In this document: piece by piece, positions 42,959 to 51,498 of the stretch
Position numbering within the stretch: position 1 is the first letter of the stretch
How the letters are laid out: every line of letters begins with the position of its first letter
Source: SZUA-444 sp965226565
GTDB taxonomy: Bacteria; Bacillota; Clostridia; Oscillospirales; Ruminococcaceae
NCBI GenBank assembly: GCA_965226565.1
Contig: CBDDDI010000004.1
Span: 310,001-374,000, forward strand
Direction: 5' to 3'
Length of the DNA stretch: 64,000 bases
Notes under the pieces: model-generated
What the model saw: the letters and a program-made list of their open reading frames with translations, nothing else
Databases searched by the model: none
Told to the model about the DNA's origin: nothing
Translations under genes and position numbers: made by a program

Positions 42959-44527
42959 ATGGACGACATAGTATTAGTCATATTATTTTGCATTTTATCT
43001 CTCGCTATCGGCGGTACAATAAGTGGTTTTATTTCATTTAAAAAAGGAATTGCTTATAGAAAAAAGACTGCTGAAGCTACAATTGGTTCAGCTGAAAAAG
43101 AAGCTGAACGTATTAAAGAGGACGCAAACAAATCCGCACAAAGTGCTAAAAAAGAAGCTCTTATAGAGGCTAAAGAGGAAATCCTTAAAAGCAGAAACGA
43201 ATTCGAAAAAGAAAGCAAGGATCGTCGTATTGATATGTCAAGACAAGAACGACGCATTCAACAAAAAGAAGAAAACCTTGACAAGAAGATTGACAATATA
43301 GAAAGAAAAGAGGAAGTCTTACATTCCAAAAGTAAACAAATTGATGATAAATTAGCTGAGGCGGAGCTTATTAAGAAACATCAACTTGAATCTTTGGAGC
43401 GAATTTCACAGTTTACTATGGAACAAGCTAAAGACCATCTTCTTAACATAGTAGAAGAAGATCTAACACATGAAAAAGCACTAATCATTTCAAATTACGA
43501 ACAACAAATTAAAGAAGAATGTGAAGATAGAGCAAGAAAACATATATGTCTTGCAATCTCACGTTGTGCTGCTGACCAAGTTCAAGAAACTGCGGTAAGC
43601 GTTGTACAATTACCAAACGACGAAATGAAAGGTCGTATTATTGGTAGAGAAGGTAGAAATATAAGAACTCTTGAAACAATCACTGGTGTAGATTTAATTA
43701 TTGATGACACACCTGAAGCAATTACTCTATCTTGTTTTGACCAAGTTAGACGAGAAATTGCTCGAATTGCTTTAGAAAAATTAATTACTGATGGTAGGAT
43801 TCATCCAGCTCGCATTGAAGAAATGGTTGAAAAATCTAGACGTGAAGTTGAATATAAAATTAAACAAGAAGGTGAACGTGCAATTCTTGAAACTAACGTT
43901 CACGGGCTTAATAATGAACTTGTTAAACTTATTGGTAGACTGAAATTTAGAACAAGTTATCGTCAAAATGTTTTAAATCATTCAATTGAAGTTTCTCATC
44001 TTTCTGGACTTATGGCTAGTGAACTTGGTGTTGATGCTAATCTTGCAAGACGTGCTGGATTACTTCATGACATTGGTAAAGCTTTAAGCTCTGAAATTGA
44101 AGGATCACATGTTCAAATTGGTGTTGACGTTTGTAAGAAATACAAGGAATGTCCTGAAGTTATTCACGCTATTGAAGCTCATCATGGTGATGTTGAAACA
44201 AGAACTGTTATTGCTGCTCTTGTTCAAGCAGCTGATGCTATTTCAGCAGCTAGACCTGGCGCTAGAAGTGAAAATTACGAAAATTACATTAAACGTCTTC
44301 AAAAACTTGAAGAGATTTGTCAATCATACGAAGGTGTTGAAAAATCTTTTGCTATACAAGCTGGTCGTGAAGTTAGAATACTTATATGTCCTGAAAAAGT
44401 TGACGATGAAAAAATGATAGTTGTGGCTCGTGAAATTGCTGAGCAAATTGAAAATGATATGGAATATCCTGGACAAATTAAAGTCAATCTTATTCGTGAA
44501 AGCAGAGTAGTTGATTTTGCAAAATAA
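42959..44527 (+). CDS. rny: Ribonuclease Y
   Basis: Membrane-anchored endoribonuclease that starts mRNA decay in Firmicutes. Over 522 residues: an N-terminal membrane helix (about 4-27), a long coiled coil (about 30-190) rich in Lys and Glu, a KH RNA-binding domain (GRIIGREGRNIRTLE) and an HD phosphohydrolase domain (LLHDIGKA; HHGDVE). Length is standard. GGAGG is 12 bases from the ATG, a bit far. Closely followed by its own terminator. Confidence 0.98.
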   Translation: MDDIVLVILFCILSLAIGGTISGFISFKKGIAYRKKTAEATIGSAEKEAERIKEDANKSAQSAKKEALIEAKEEILKSRNEFEKESKDRRIDMSRQERRIQQKEENLDKKIDNIERKEEVLHSKSKQIDDKLAEAELIKKHQLESLERISQFTMEQAKDHLLNIVEEDLTHEKALIISNYEQQIKEECEDRARKHICLAISRCAADQVQETAVSVVQLPNDEMKGRIIGREGRNIRTLETITGVDLIIDDTPEAITLSCFDQVRREIARIALEKLITDGRIHPARIEEMVEKSRREVEYKIKQEGERAILETNVHGLNNELVKLIGRLKFRTSYRQNVLNHSIEVSHLSGLMASELGVDANLARRAGLLHDIGKALSSEIEGSHVQIGVDVCKKYKECPEVIHAIEAHHGDVETRTVIAALVQAADAISAARPGARSENYENYIKRLQKLEEICQSYEGVEKSFAIQAGREVRILICPEKVDDEKMIVVAREIAEQIENDMEYPGQIKVNLIRESRVVDFAK

Positions 44528-44540
44528 TGTTAACATATTT

Positions 44541-44577
44541 AAAGGTAGTAAATTAATTTTACTACCTTTTTATTTTT
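44541..44577 (+). terminator. Terminator of rny
   Basis: Stem AAAGGTAGTAAA / TTTACTACCTTT with a short AT loop followed by T-rich sequence. Confidence 0.92.
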
Positions 44578-44663
44578 TGGAAATATATTATTTTAACATT
44601 ATTTCCCTTGAATCATATTTTCCATTGTGATATCATTAATATATTGATTTTTAGGAGGTATTT

Positions 44664-46232
44664 ATGAAAAAAGTATTTGTTATTATTCTAGCTATATGTA
44701 TTTTTTTCTCAGGTTGTACTAAACTTAAAAAACCTTCTATATACAGCAATGCTAAAAATTATGTTGAAAAAGATATTGATATAAATGATCCTGATGTTAC
44801 TATAAAACAAATAGAAGCTGAAGTTCCAACAATAGGAAATGCTAATTTTGAAAAGAAAATTGAAGCAGAAAAAGCGACTATTACTGGAGATCTTAAAATT
44901 TCTAAAGAAAGAAAAAATCATTCTGGAACTGGATATATAACAAATTTTAATCAAAATGAAGAAAATAATATTAAAATAAATTTTAATTTACCAGCTAATG
45001 AACATTATGATATTTCAGTTTGTATTGCATCAGACAAAGCTGAGAACAACGCTTTGATGGTAAATAACAAAGAGATTTCTAAATTCAAAACAAAAAGCAC
45101 AGGTAAATTTGAAATTTACACATTTGAGAATGTATTTTTAAATTTAGGAAATAATACTTTTGAGATTAACGAAATCACAGGAAATATTGATTTTGATTTT
45201 ATTCACATTAAAAATAGTAATTATTATAATAAAATCAATTTAAAAGTTTCACAAAGTTTAATTAACTCTAGAGCGGATCAAAAAACAAAAAACACTATGA
45301 AGTTTTTAACAGAAAACTATGGTAAAAACACTATAACTGGTCAATATGTATCTTTAGGCAAAAATACAGAATTAAATTTAATTAAAAAAGTTACTGGAAA
45401 ATATCCTACAATAAGATTTTCTGATTTCGGGTATGTTACTAATCCAAAATCTTTAGGATATAATGAAATTTATAAAGCAATTGAATGGTCTAAACTTGGT
45501 GGATTAATAGGATACTCATGGCATTGGCGTGCTCCTTTGGATAAACCATCTTTTTACACAGAAAAAACAGCTTTTGATATTTCAAAAGCTCAAACTTCTA
45601 AAAACATTGCTTCTTTATCAATAGATGATATTGAAAAACTTCATTCTCAAAAAGAAATTTCATCAGAATGTTTTGCAATTATCAAAGATATTGATACTGT
45701 TTCAAAAGAATTAGAAAAGTTGCAAAAAGCAAATGTAACTGTTTTATGGAGGCCATTACACGAAGCAAGTGGTGGTTGGTTTTGGTGGGGAGCAAAAGGA
45801 AAAGAACCTTATTTATGGTTATGGAATTTGATGTATGAGAGAATGACATCTTTTCATAAACTAAATAATCTAATTTGGATTTGGAATGCTCAAGATCCAA
45901 AATGGTATGTTGACGATGATAAATGTGATATAATATCTGCTGATATTTACAACAATCAATCAGAACCAAACAGCCAAATAAACACTTTTTATGAAATGTA
46001 CAATATTTCAAAGAAAAAACTTATAGCAATTTCTGAAGCATCATCTACTCCAAACATAAATTATATGTTAAGAGACAAATCTATGTGGTCTTTTTTTGCA
46101 TTATGGAAAGGCGAATATATCCAAGATATAAATGGCAATTATAGTGAAGCATATACATTAAAACAAGATTTAATTAATGCTTATAATCATGAAAATACTA
46201 TTACGCTTGATAATATGCCATCTTTATCATAA
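44664..46232 (+). CDS. Lipoprotein glycoside hydrolase family 26 (beta-mannanase-like)
   Basis: Surface enzyme predicted to cut beta-mannan or related glucan. The 522-residue precursor has a lipobox (FFSGCT). Residues about 60-190 form a beta-sandwich resembling a CBM35-type carbohydrate-binding module. The catalytic GH26 domain (about 205-510) has the acid/base E367 in WRPLHEASGGWFWWG and the nucleophile E458 in AISEASSTPN. Mannanase versus other GH26 activity cannot be decided. AGGAGG precedes the ATG. No other polysaccharide genes are adjacent. Its last six bases overlap the convergent spoVAC. Confidence 0.9.
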   Translation: MKKVFVIILAICIFFSGCTKLKKPSIYSNAKNYVEKDIDINDPDVTIKQIEAEVPTIGNANFEKKIEAEKATITGDLKISKERKNHSGTGYITNFNQNEENNIKINFNLPANEHYDISVCIASDKAENNALMVNNKEISKFKTKSTGKFEIYTFENVFLNLGNNTFEINEITGNIDFDFIHIKNSNYYNKINLKVSQSLINSRADQKTKNTMKFLTENYGKNTITGQYVSLGKNTELNLIKKVTGKYPTIRFSDFGYVTNPKSLGYNEIYKAIEWSKLGGLIGYSWHWRAPLDKPSFYTEKTAFDISKAQTSKNIASLSIDDIEKLHSQKEISSECFAIIKDIDTVSKELEKLQKANVTVLWRPLHEASGGWFWWGAKGKEPYLWLWNLMYERMTSFHKLNNLIWIWNAQDPKWYVDDDKCDIISADIYNNQSEPNSQINTFYEMYNISKKKLIAISEASSTPNINYMLRDKSMWSFFALWKGEYIQDINGNYSEAYTLKQDLINAYNHENTITLDNMPSLS

Positions 46233-46661
46233 GAAATAATATATTATTCCATATATAAATGATGCTACAACTCCATATAAGATTACTGGACCTGATATTA
46301 TAAATATTTTTGCACCTAAACCAAATATTAAACCTTCACTTTTAAACTCAATTGCTGGAGATACAACAGCATTTGCAAATCCTGTAATTGGAACTAAAGT
46401 TCCTGCTCCTGCATGTTTAGCTATTTTTTCATATAATTTTAATCCTGTTAATAATGCTGATAAAAAAATAAGACTTATTGATGTTAATAATGCTGCTGAT
46501 TCTTCTTTCATTCCTGCATTTTTATAGCAAAAAATTAAAAATTGGCCTAATGCACATATAAGTCCACCAAAGAAAAATGATTTTGGAATTGTAAACCAAG
46601 ATTTTGTTTTTGTAGAGTATTTTTTTACCATTTCACTATAAGTTTTTGGATTATTTATCAT
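46227..46661 (-). CDS. spoVAC: Stage V sporulation protein AC (SpoVAC), solitary
   Basis: SpoVAC is an inner spore membrane protein, thought to be a mechanosensitive channel for dipicolinic acid. The 144-residue protein has about four hydrophobic helices and the family stretches FFFGGLICALGQ, GAGTLVPITGFANAVVSPAIEFKSEG (region about 88-113) and a terminal helix. It matches SpoVAC in length. Usual partners spoVAD and spoVAE are absent on either side: downstream is the GH26 gene and upstream a divergent chemoreceptor-like gene. GAGGTGAT precedes the ATG. I could not find a clear sigma-G promoter. Confidence 0.92.
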   Translation of the reverse strand: MINNPKTYSEMVKKYSTKTKSWFTIPKSFFFGGLICALGQFLIFCYKNAGMKEESAALLTSISLIFLSALLTGLKLYEKIAKHAGAGTLVPITGFANAVVSPAIEFKSEGLIFGLGAKIFIISGPVILYGVVASFIYGIIYYFL

Positions 46662-46775
46662 ATATAAATCACCTCAAGAATAAATATATATATTTATTTT
46701 ATCCGCAAAATGAATAAAAATACATACAAAATTATGTAAAAATGCTCTAATTTTTATTTCAAAAACAGATAAAGC

Positions 46776-46804
46776 TTGACAAAAAAATACATAAGCTATA
46801 AAAT
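46776..46804 (+). promoter_or_regulatory. Promoter of the soluble chemoreceptor-like gene
   Basis: TTGACA (46776-46781), 17-base spacer, TAAAAT (46799-46804). A second TATAAA is nearer but at only 15 bases. Confidence 0.75.
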
Positions 46805-46844
46805 GATAATACAATGACATGACAGTATGATAGGAGATATGTAT

Positions 46845-47720
46845 ATGGAAAAAATTACAATAAATGATATAGCTAATAGTAAAAATTTTGATGTAACAAT
46901 ACAAAAAATGTCCACAGCAATAAATACACCTGTGCAAATTCTAGACATAAACTTTGCTCCTTTAAAAAAAGAATTAAAATCTTTATTTGTTAATTACGAA
47001 ATAAAAGATACTGATACTAAAATGAAATATGAAAAAGAAATTACTGAAGCTTTAAAAGCTGCAGAAATTAAAAAAGGTATTAAAGAAATTAGAGTATTTG
47101 ATAAACTAATTCTAAAAGCTTTTCCTATTATTATAGAAGAAGAACTTTTAGGATATGGCGTTGTTGGGCCTATTAGATTATTCAAAGAGGCTAGAGACGA
47201 AGATAAAACTATACTTATTAGCGAAATTGGTTGTTCTGATAAAAATTCTAGAGATATTATTTCATCTTTATGTGTGTGTACACCTGAAAATATATTTACT
47301 TATGCTGATTTTGTAAGTACTTTAATACACATTCTATTTGATGTGCCAGGAAGCGCTGTTGCTTGCGAGAGTAATGTTAACTCATCTGCTTCAGTAACTG
47401 AGAGCACTCATGCTTTAAATAGTCTGTTTAAAAGAGAATTAGTACAGCTTAAAAACACTGTTGAGGCTGTTAATGATATTAAATTTATCGCAACTAATAC
47501 TAAAATCCTTGGATTTAACGCTTCTATAGAAGCTGCTAGAGCTAAAGAAAGCGGAAAAGGATTTGGAGTTATTGCCCAGGAAATTAGAAATATTTCTGAT
47601 TCTAGTGCTAACTCTGCTAAGAAAATTGAAAAAGTTTCTAAGGAACTTAAAAAAATATCCGGAGAAGTAGAAGAACACTTAGCAGTTATTTCAAAAGCTG
47701 TTGGTGTATCTGAAGAATAA
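46845..47720 (+). CDS. Soluble chemoreceptor-like protein (YfmS-like, N-terminal sensor plus short MCP hairpin)
   Basis: A 291-residue protein without membrane helix. The N-terminal 165 residues look like a GAF/PocR-type small-ligand sensor (AFPIIIEEELLGYGVVGPIR). The C-terminal 100 residues are a short MCP-type helical hairpin with the tip ILGFNASIEAARAKESGKGF and GVIAQEIRNIS, close to canonical. It resembles the cytoplasmic receptor YfmS of Bacillus in size and layout. The ATG at 46845 is eight bases from GGAG. It is divergent from spoVAC. Its partners (CheA/CheW or another system) are not in the window. Confidence 0.8.
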   Translation: MEKITINDIANSKNFDVTIQKMSTAINTPVQILDINFAPLKKELKSLFVNYEIKDTDTKMKYEKEITEALKAAEIKKGIKEIRVFDKLILKAFPIIIEEELLGYGVVGPIRLFKEARDEDKTILISEIGCSDKNSRDIISSLCVCTPENIFTYADFVSTLIHILFDVPGSAVACESNVNSSASVTESTHALNSLFKRELVQLKNTVEAVNDIKFIATNTKILGFNASIEAARAKESGKGFGVIAQEIRNISDSSANSAKKIEKVSKELKKISGEVEEHLAVISKAVGVSEE

Positions 47721-47741
47721 TTTTTATTAATAATAAACTTT

Positions 47742-47778
47742 AAAGGTAGTAACTGAAATTGTTACTACCTTTATTTTG
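47742..47778 (+). terminator. Terminator after the soluble receptor gene
   Basis: Twelve-base stem AAAGGTAGTAAC / GTTACTACCTTT with loop TGAAATT. Its left arm is nearly identical to that of the rny terminator. Confidence 0.88.
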
Positions 47779-47785
47779 AGAGGTA

Positions 47786-48601
47786 ATGAATTCAATGTGC
47801 AATTTTAAAGAATACGAGATAATTGATGCTCATACACATGTTTTTCCAGCTAAAATAGCTGAAAAAGCTAGTAACGCTATAGGTGATTTTTATAAAGCTC
47901 CTATGGAATACAATGGTTCTAGCGATGAACTAATAAAAAGTGGTAGTAAAATAGGTGTTTCAAAATATTTGATATGTTCTGCTGCTACTACTGCTGATCA
48001 AACTACACATATAAATAATTTTATTATTAGCGAATGTGAATCACATAACGAATTTATTGGTTTTGGAACTCTTCATCCTCATTTTGATGATTTAGAAAAT
48101 GAAACTAAAAAAATTGTTGATAATAATCTTAAAGGAATAAAGCTTCATCCTGATTTTCAAAAATTTGATATTGATGATAATGTTGCTTATAACATATATG
48201 AATTAGCACAAGCATATGATTTGCCTATTCTTTTTCACACAGGTGATGATAGATATGAATATTCAAGACCACATAAACTTTTGCAAATTATAAAAGATTT
48301 TCCTAAAATAAAGATTATTGCTGCTCATTTTGGTGGATATCAATGCTGGCAAGAAGCAATAAATACAATTGCCAAAAAGGAAAACGTTATGTTTGATACA
48401 TCAAGCACTATTGGATTTGTTCCTATTGAATATGCTAAGAAGATAGCAAATAAATTTGATAAAGAACGTTTATTTTTTGGAACAGATTTTCCTATGTGGA
48501 ATCATGAAACAGAACTTAATAGATTTTTTAAACTAGGATTTTCATATGAAGACAACCAAAAGATTTTATCAAAGAATTTCAAAAAATATTTTAATTTATA
48601 A
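47786..48601 (+). CDS. Amidohydrolase family protein (amidohydrolase 2)
   Basis: Metal-dependent hydrolase or decarboxylase of the TIM-barrel amidohydrolase_2 group, 271 residues. The metal-binding HxH is in DAHTHVFP near the N-terminus. Later motifs are GIKLHPDFQ (a metal-site region), LFHTGDDR, HFGGYQCW and FGTDFP (the catalytic aspartate). Activity is not predictable from sequence. The ATG at 47786 is two bases from GAGAGG; an ATG at 47795 is a better-spaced alternative. It follows the receptor terminator closely. Confidence 0.88.
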   Translation: MNSMCNFKEYEIIDAHTHVFPAKIAEKASNAIGDFYKAPMEYNGSSDELIKSGSKIGVSKYLICSAATTADQTTHINNFIISECESHNEFIGFGTLHPHFDDLENETKKIVDNNLKGIKLHPDFQKFDIDDNVAYNIYELAQAYDLPILFHTGDDRYEYSRPHKLLQIIKDFPKIKIIAAHFGGYQCWQEAINTIAKKENVMFDTSSTIGFVPIEYAKKIANKFDKERLFFGTDFPMWNHETELNRFFKLGFSYEDNQKILSKNFKKYFNL

Positions 48602-48607
48602 TATAAA

Positions 48608-48642
48608 AAAGCCATCAGAATAATACTGATGGCTTTAATTTT
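48608..48642. terminator. Bidirectional terminator between the amidohydrolase and pfkA genes
   Basis: Eleven-base stem AAAGCCATCAG / CTGATGGCTTT with loop AATAATA and T-rich tracts on both strands. Confidence 0.92.
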
Positions 48643-48643
48643 A

Positions 48644-49726
48644 TTAATCTCCAAAACAAATTCCGATTTCTTTTGCACTTTGAAGGACTTGATTATCTTT
48701 TGTTATAACTTTCTTTTTACCAGCAATATGGTGTAAAGAATTTTCTGTAACAACTCCATTTTTCATAGCAACTGTTACTCCAAATTTCTCTTGAGCAATT
48801 AATCTAACAGCATGAGCTCCAAACTGTGTTGATAAAAGTCTATCATAAGCGCTTGGAGTTCCACCTCTTAAAATATGACCTGGCACAACTATTCTTGTAT
48901 CAATTCCTGCATTATTTGAAATAGCTTTAGCAATTCTTTGTGTAGCACTTTTATAATTTTTTGACTTTTGCTTACGTTTAAGTTCATCTTTTTCCAAAGA
49001 TGCTTCTTCTTTGTCCATAGCACCTTCAGCTACTGCAATAATTGAAAAATTATTACCACTACTTTTACGTTTCATTACAGCATTTACAATTTTCTCTTCA
49101 CAATAAGCAATCTCAGGTACAATAATCACATCTGCACCTCCAGCCACACCAGAAGAAAGTGTAAGCCAACCTGATTTATTACCCATGATTTCTACTACAA
49201 AAGCTCTGCTATGGCTTTTAGCAGTCGTATGGAGCCTATCAATAGCTTCTGTTGCTATATCAACTGCAGAATGGAATCCAAATGTAACATCTGTTCCCCA
49301 AATATCATTATCAATTGTTTTTGGTAAACCAATAACATTAAGACCTTCTTCTGAAAGCAAATTAGCTGTTTTATGAGTTCCATTTCCACCTAAAGTTAAC
49401 AAACAATCTAATCTAAGCTTTTTATAATTATCTTTCATACATTTTACTTTATCAACATTATCTTCTTCTATAACACGCATTAATTTAAAAGGTGTTCTTT
49501 TTGAACCAAGTATCGTTCCACCTAATGTTAAAATACCTCTAAAATCTTGTGGAACCATCTCTTTGTATTGACATTTTATCAAACCAGAAAAACCATTTTG
49601 TATTCCAACAATTTCAACATTATCTTTTCCAAAAGTTTTATAACAAGATTTTGCAACAGCTCTTATTGTGGCATTAAGACCAGGACAATCTCCTCCTGCT
49701 GTTAAAATTCCTATACGTTTTTTCAA
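48644..49726 (-). CDS. pfkA: 6-phosphofructokinase with mixed ATP/PPi active-site signature
   Basis: Phosphorylates fructose 6-phosphate, committing carbon to glycolysis. The 360-residue protein has GGDCPGLNA at the N-terminus and GGNGT (113-117), where the catalytic-site Asp of E. coli PfkA is Asn but the next Gly (ATP type) is kept. It also has PKTIDND (135-141), with the Lys usual in PPi-type enzymes. This is the Gly/Lys combination of the long mixed clade, generally ATP-dependent. It is longer than the 320-residue E. coli type. The start is a TTG at 49724-49726, the only in-frame option after AAAGGTAGTG. No pyk gene is adjacent. Confidence 0.93.
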   Translation of the reverse strand: MKKRIGILTAGGDCPGLNATIRAVAKSCYKTFGKDNVEIVGIQNGFSGLIKCQYKEMVPQDFRGILTLGGTILGSKRTPFKLMRVIEEDNVDKVKCMKDNYKKLRLDCLLTLGGNGTHKTANLLSEEGLNVIGLPKTIDNDIWGTDVTFGFHSAVDIATEAIDRLHTTAKSHSRAFVVEIMGNKSGWLTLSSGVAGGADVIIVPEIAYCEEKIVNAVMKRKSSGNNFSIIAVAEGAMDKEEASLEKDELKRKQKSKNYKSATQRIAKAISNNAGIDTRIVVPGHILRGGTPSAYDRLLSTQFGAHAVRLIAQEKFGVTVAMKNGVVTENSLHHIAGKKKVITKDNQVLQSAKEIGICFGD

Positions 49727-49797
49727 AACATCACTACCTTTACTTTTTTTAGCTATGTTAAGTTAATGCAATAAAAAATTTTGTATTTATTCTGTTA

Positions 49798-50457
49798 TTA
49801 TTTTTGAACCAATGCAAGAAATACTGAAAAATAATGAAATACACTTCCTCCAATAACAAAAAGATGCCAAATTGAATGCATGTATCTATATTTTTTTAGT
49901 ACATAAAATATTGTGCCTAAAGTATAAAACGCTCCACCTATAAACAAAAATGCTAATGCTACTGTTGATAAATTATCAATCATAGGTTTTATTGCTATAA
50001 CCACAACCCATCCCATGATAAGATAACAAACTGTAGAAAATCTTCTGTATTTTTCTAAATTAATTGATGTTAAAACTATTCCAAGTATTGCTGCTGCCCA
50101 TATGATACCAAAAAGCACCCATCCAAATGCTCCTCTAAGTGTTACTAACGTATATGGTGTATATGTTCCTGCAATTAGAAAAAATATTGTATTATGATCA
50201 AAAACTCTAAAAACTCTTTTTGCTACTTTATGAGTTATTGCATGATAAAGTGTTGACATTGTATATAACATTATTAATGATGCTCCATATATTGACGCTG
50301 AAACTACTGCCCAAGCATCAGAATATATAGCTGAACACACAATTAACACAACTGTTCCTGCAATAGAAAGTGCAGCTCCAGCTCCATGAGAAATAGAATT
50401 AAAAATCTCTTCTCCTAAAGAATATCCATGTGTATAACTAATTTTATTTTGTTCCAT
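49798..50457 (-). CDS. Hemolysin III / PAQR family membrane protein
   Basis: A 219-residue protein with about seven hydrophobic helices. Family motifs are EEIFNSISHGAG near the N-terminus, the STLYHA segment with a conserved Ser-x-x-x-His, the FDHNTIFFLIAGTYTP stretch, and SIWHLFVIGGSVFHYF near the C-terminus; these His and Asp residues form the zinc site in PAQR proteins. The role in bacteria is unclear; the hemolysin name is historical. AGGAGA precedes the ATG. Its own promoter is unplaced. Confidence 0.92.
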   Translation of the reverse strand: MEQNKISYTHGYSLGEEIFNSISHGAGAALSIAGTVVLIVCSAIYSDAWAVVSASIYGASLIMLYTMSTLYHAITHKVAKRVFRVFDHNTIFFLIAGTYTPYTLVTLRGAFGWVLFGIIWAAAILGIVLTSINLEKYRRFSTVCYLIMGWVVVIAIKPMIDNLSTVALAFLFIGGAFYTLGTIFYVLKKYRYMHSIWHLFVIGGSVFHYFSVFLALVQK

Positions 50458-50826
50458 AAAATTCTCCTATTATAAATAATAAATCAAAACATACTTATAA
50501 TGCTTTGTTTACTATACTTATTTAAATTTTATCAGATTTTAGATATAAACACAACACTATTTTTATTAATTATAACTCACTTAATAGTAATTCTTTATAT
50601 ATTTTTGACACTTTATATATTATTATTTTTTAAAAACACTTACATTATTATATCCATTTACATTTCTTTTATGTAGATTTTAACATGTTTATATCATAAT
50701 ACTAAGAATGAAATTAATATAATATTATTCCAAATTTACTATATAAAAGTTTATATTTAATTTTCACACAAATATCAAACAATTATGTTATAATAATAAA
50801 AATTAAATTTTTAAAAAGGAGGAATT
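50458..50826. other. AT-rich divergent intergenic region
   Basis: No ORF or RNA gene recognised between the divergent hemolysin III and response-regulator genes. A TATAAT hexamer at about 50790-50795 on the plus strand is a likely -10 for the two-component genes, without a good -35, which would fit activator control. I see no repeat of note. Confidence 0.45.
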
Positions 50827-51498
50827 ATGGCACGAATACTAATTGTTGATGATGAAAAAAACATTAGAGAAGCTATAAAAGAATACGTTTTATTTGATGG
50901 ACATGAAGTCTCTGAAGCTTGTGATGGATTGAAAGCTCTTGAACAAATTAAAGAAAAAGACTTTGATATAGTTATTTTAGATATAATGATGCCTCAGCTT
51001 GATGGATATGCAACATGCAAAGAACTTAAAAAAATCAAAGACATTCCTGTTATTATGTTGTCTGCACGTGGAGAAGAATACGACAAGCTTTTTGGATTTG
51101 AACTTGGAATAGATGATTATGTTGTGAAACCATTTTCTCCAAAAGAGCTTTTGGCTAGAATTAAAGCTGTTTTAAAAAGAAATTTAGATACAACGGCTAC
51201 TGCAGATGTTTTTAAACATGAAGGTCTTGAAATTAATATAACAGCAAGAGAAGTTATTGTTGATGGAGAAAAAATAAATCTTACACCTAAAGAATATGAT
51301 TTATTATTTTTCATGGTCAAAAATTTGAATATTGCGTTATCAAGAGAAAAAATCCTACAAACTGTTTGGGGATATGACTTTTATGGTGATGATAGAACTG
51401 TAGACACCCATATTAAAATGCTTAGAAATAATTTAGGAGCTTATCGTGATTTAATTGTTACGTTGAGAGGAATGGGATATAAATTTGAAAAAATCTAA
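50827..51498 (+). CDS. OmpR/PhoB-family response regulator
   Basis: Transcription factor of a two-component system, 223 residues. The receiver domain (1-115) has the acidic pocket (DDEK), the phospho-acceptor D52 (VILDIMMP) and the conserved Lys (VVKPFSP). The C-terminal winged helix (about 128-222) contains NLTPKEYDLLFFMVKN and GDDRTVDTHIKMLRNNL. AAGGAGG precedes the ATG. It overlaps the sensor kinase gene by 14 bases. The DNA target and stimulus are not evident. Confidence 0.97.
   Translation: MARILIVDDEKNIREAIKEYVLFDGHEVSEACDGLKALEQIKEKDFDIVILDIMMPQLDGYATCKELKKIKDIPVIMLSARGEEYDKLFGFELGIDDYVVKPFSPKELLARIKAVLKRNLDTTATADVFKHEGLEINITAREVIVDGEKINLTPKEYDLLFFMVKNLNIALSREKILQTVWGYDFYGDDRTVDTHIKMLRNNLGAYRDLIVTLRGMGYKFEKI

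Noticed and set aside
46662..46844. Sigma-G promoter for spoVAC
   Set aside because: I looked for a GnATR-type -35 and CATnnTA-type -10 on the minus strand; the partial matches are no better than expected in such AT-rich DNA.
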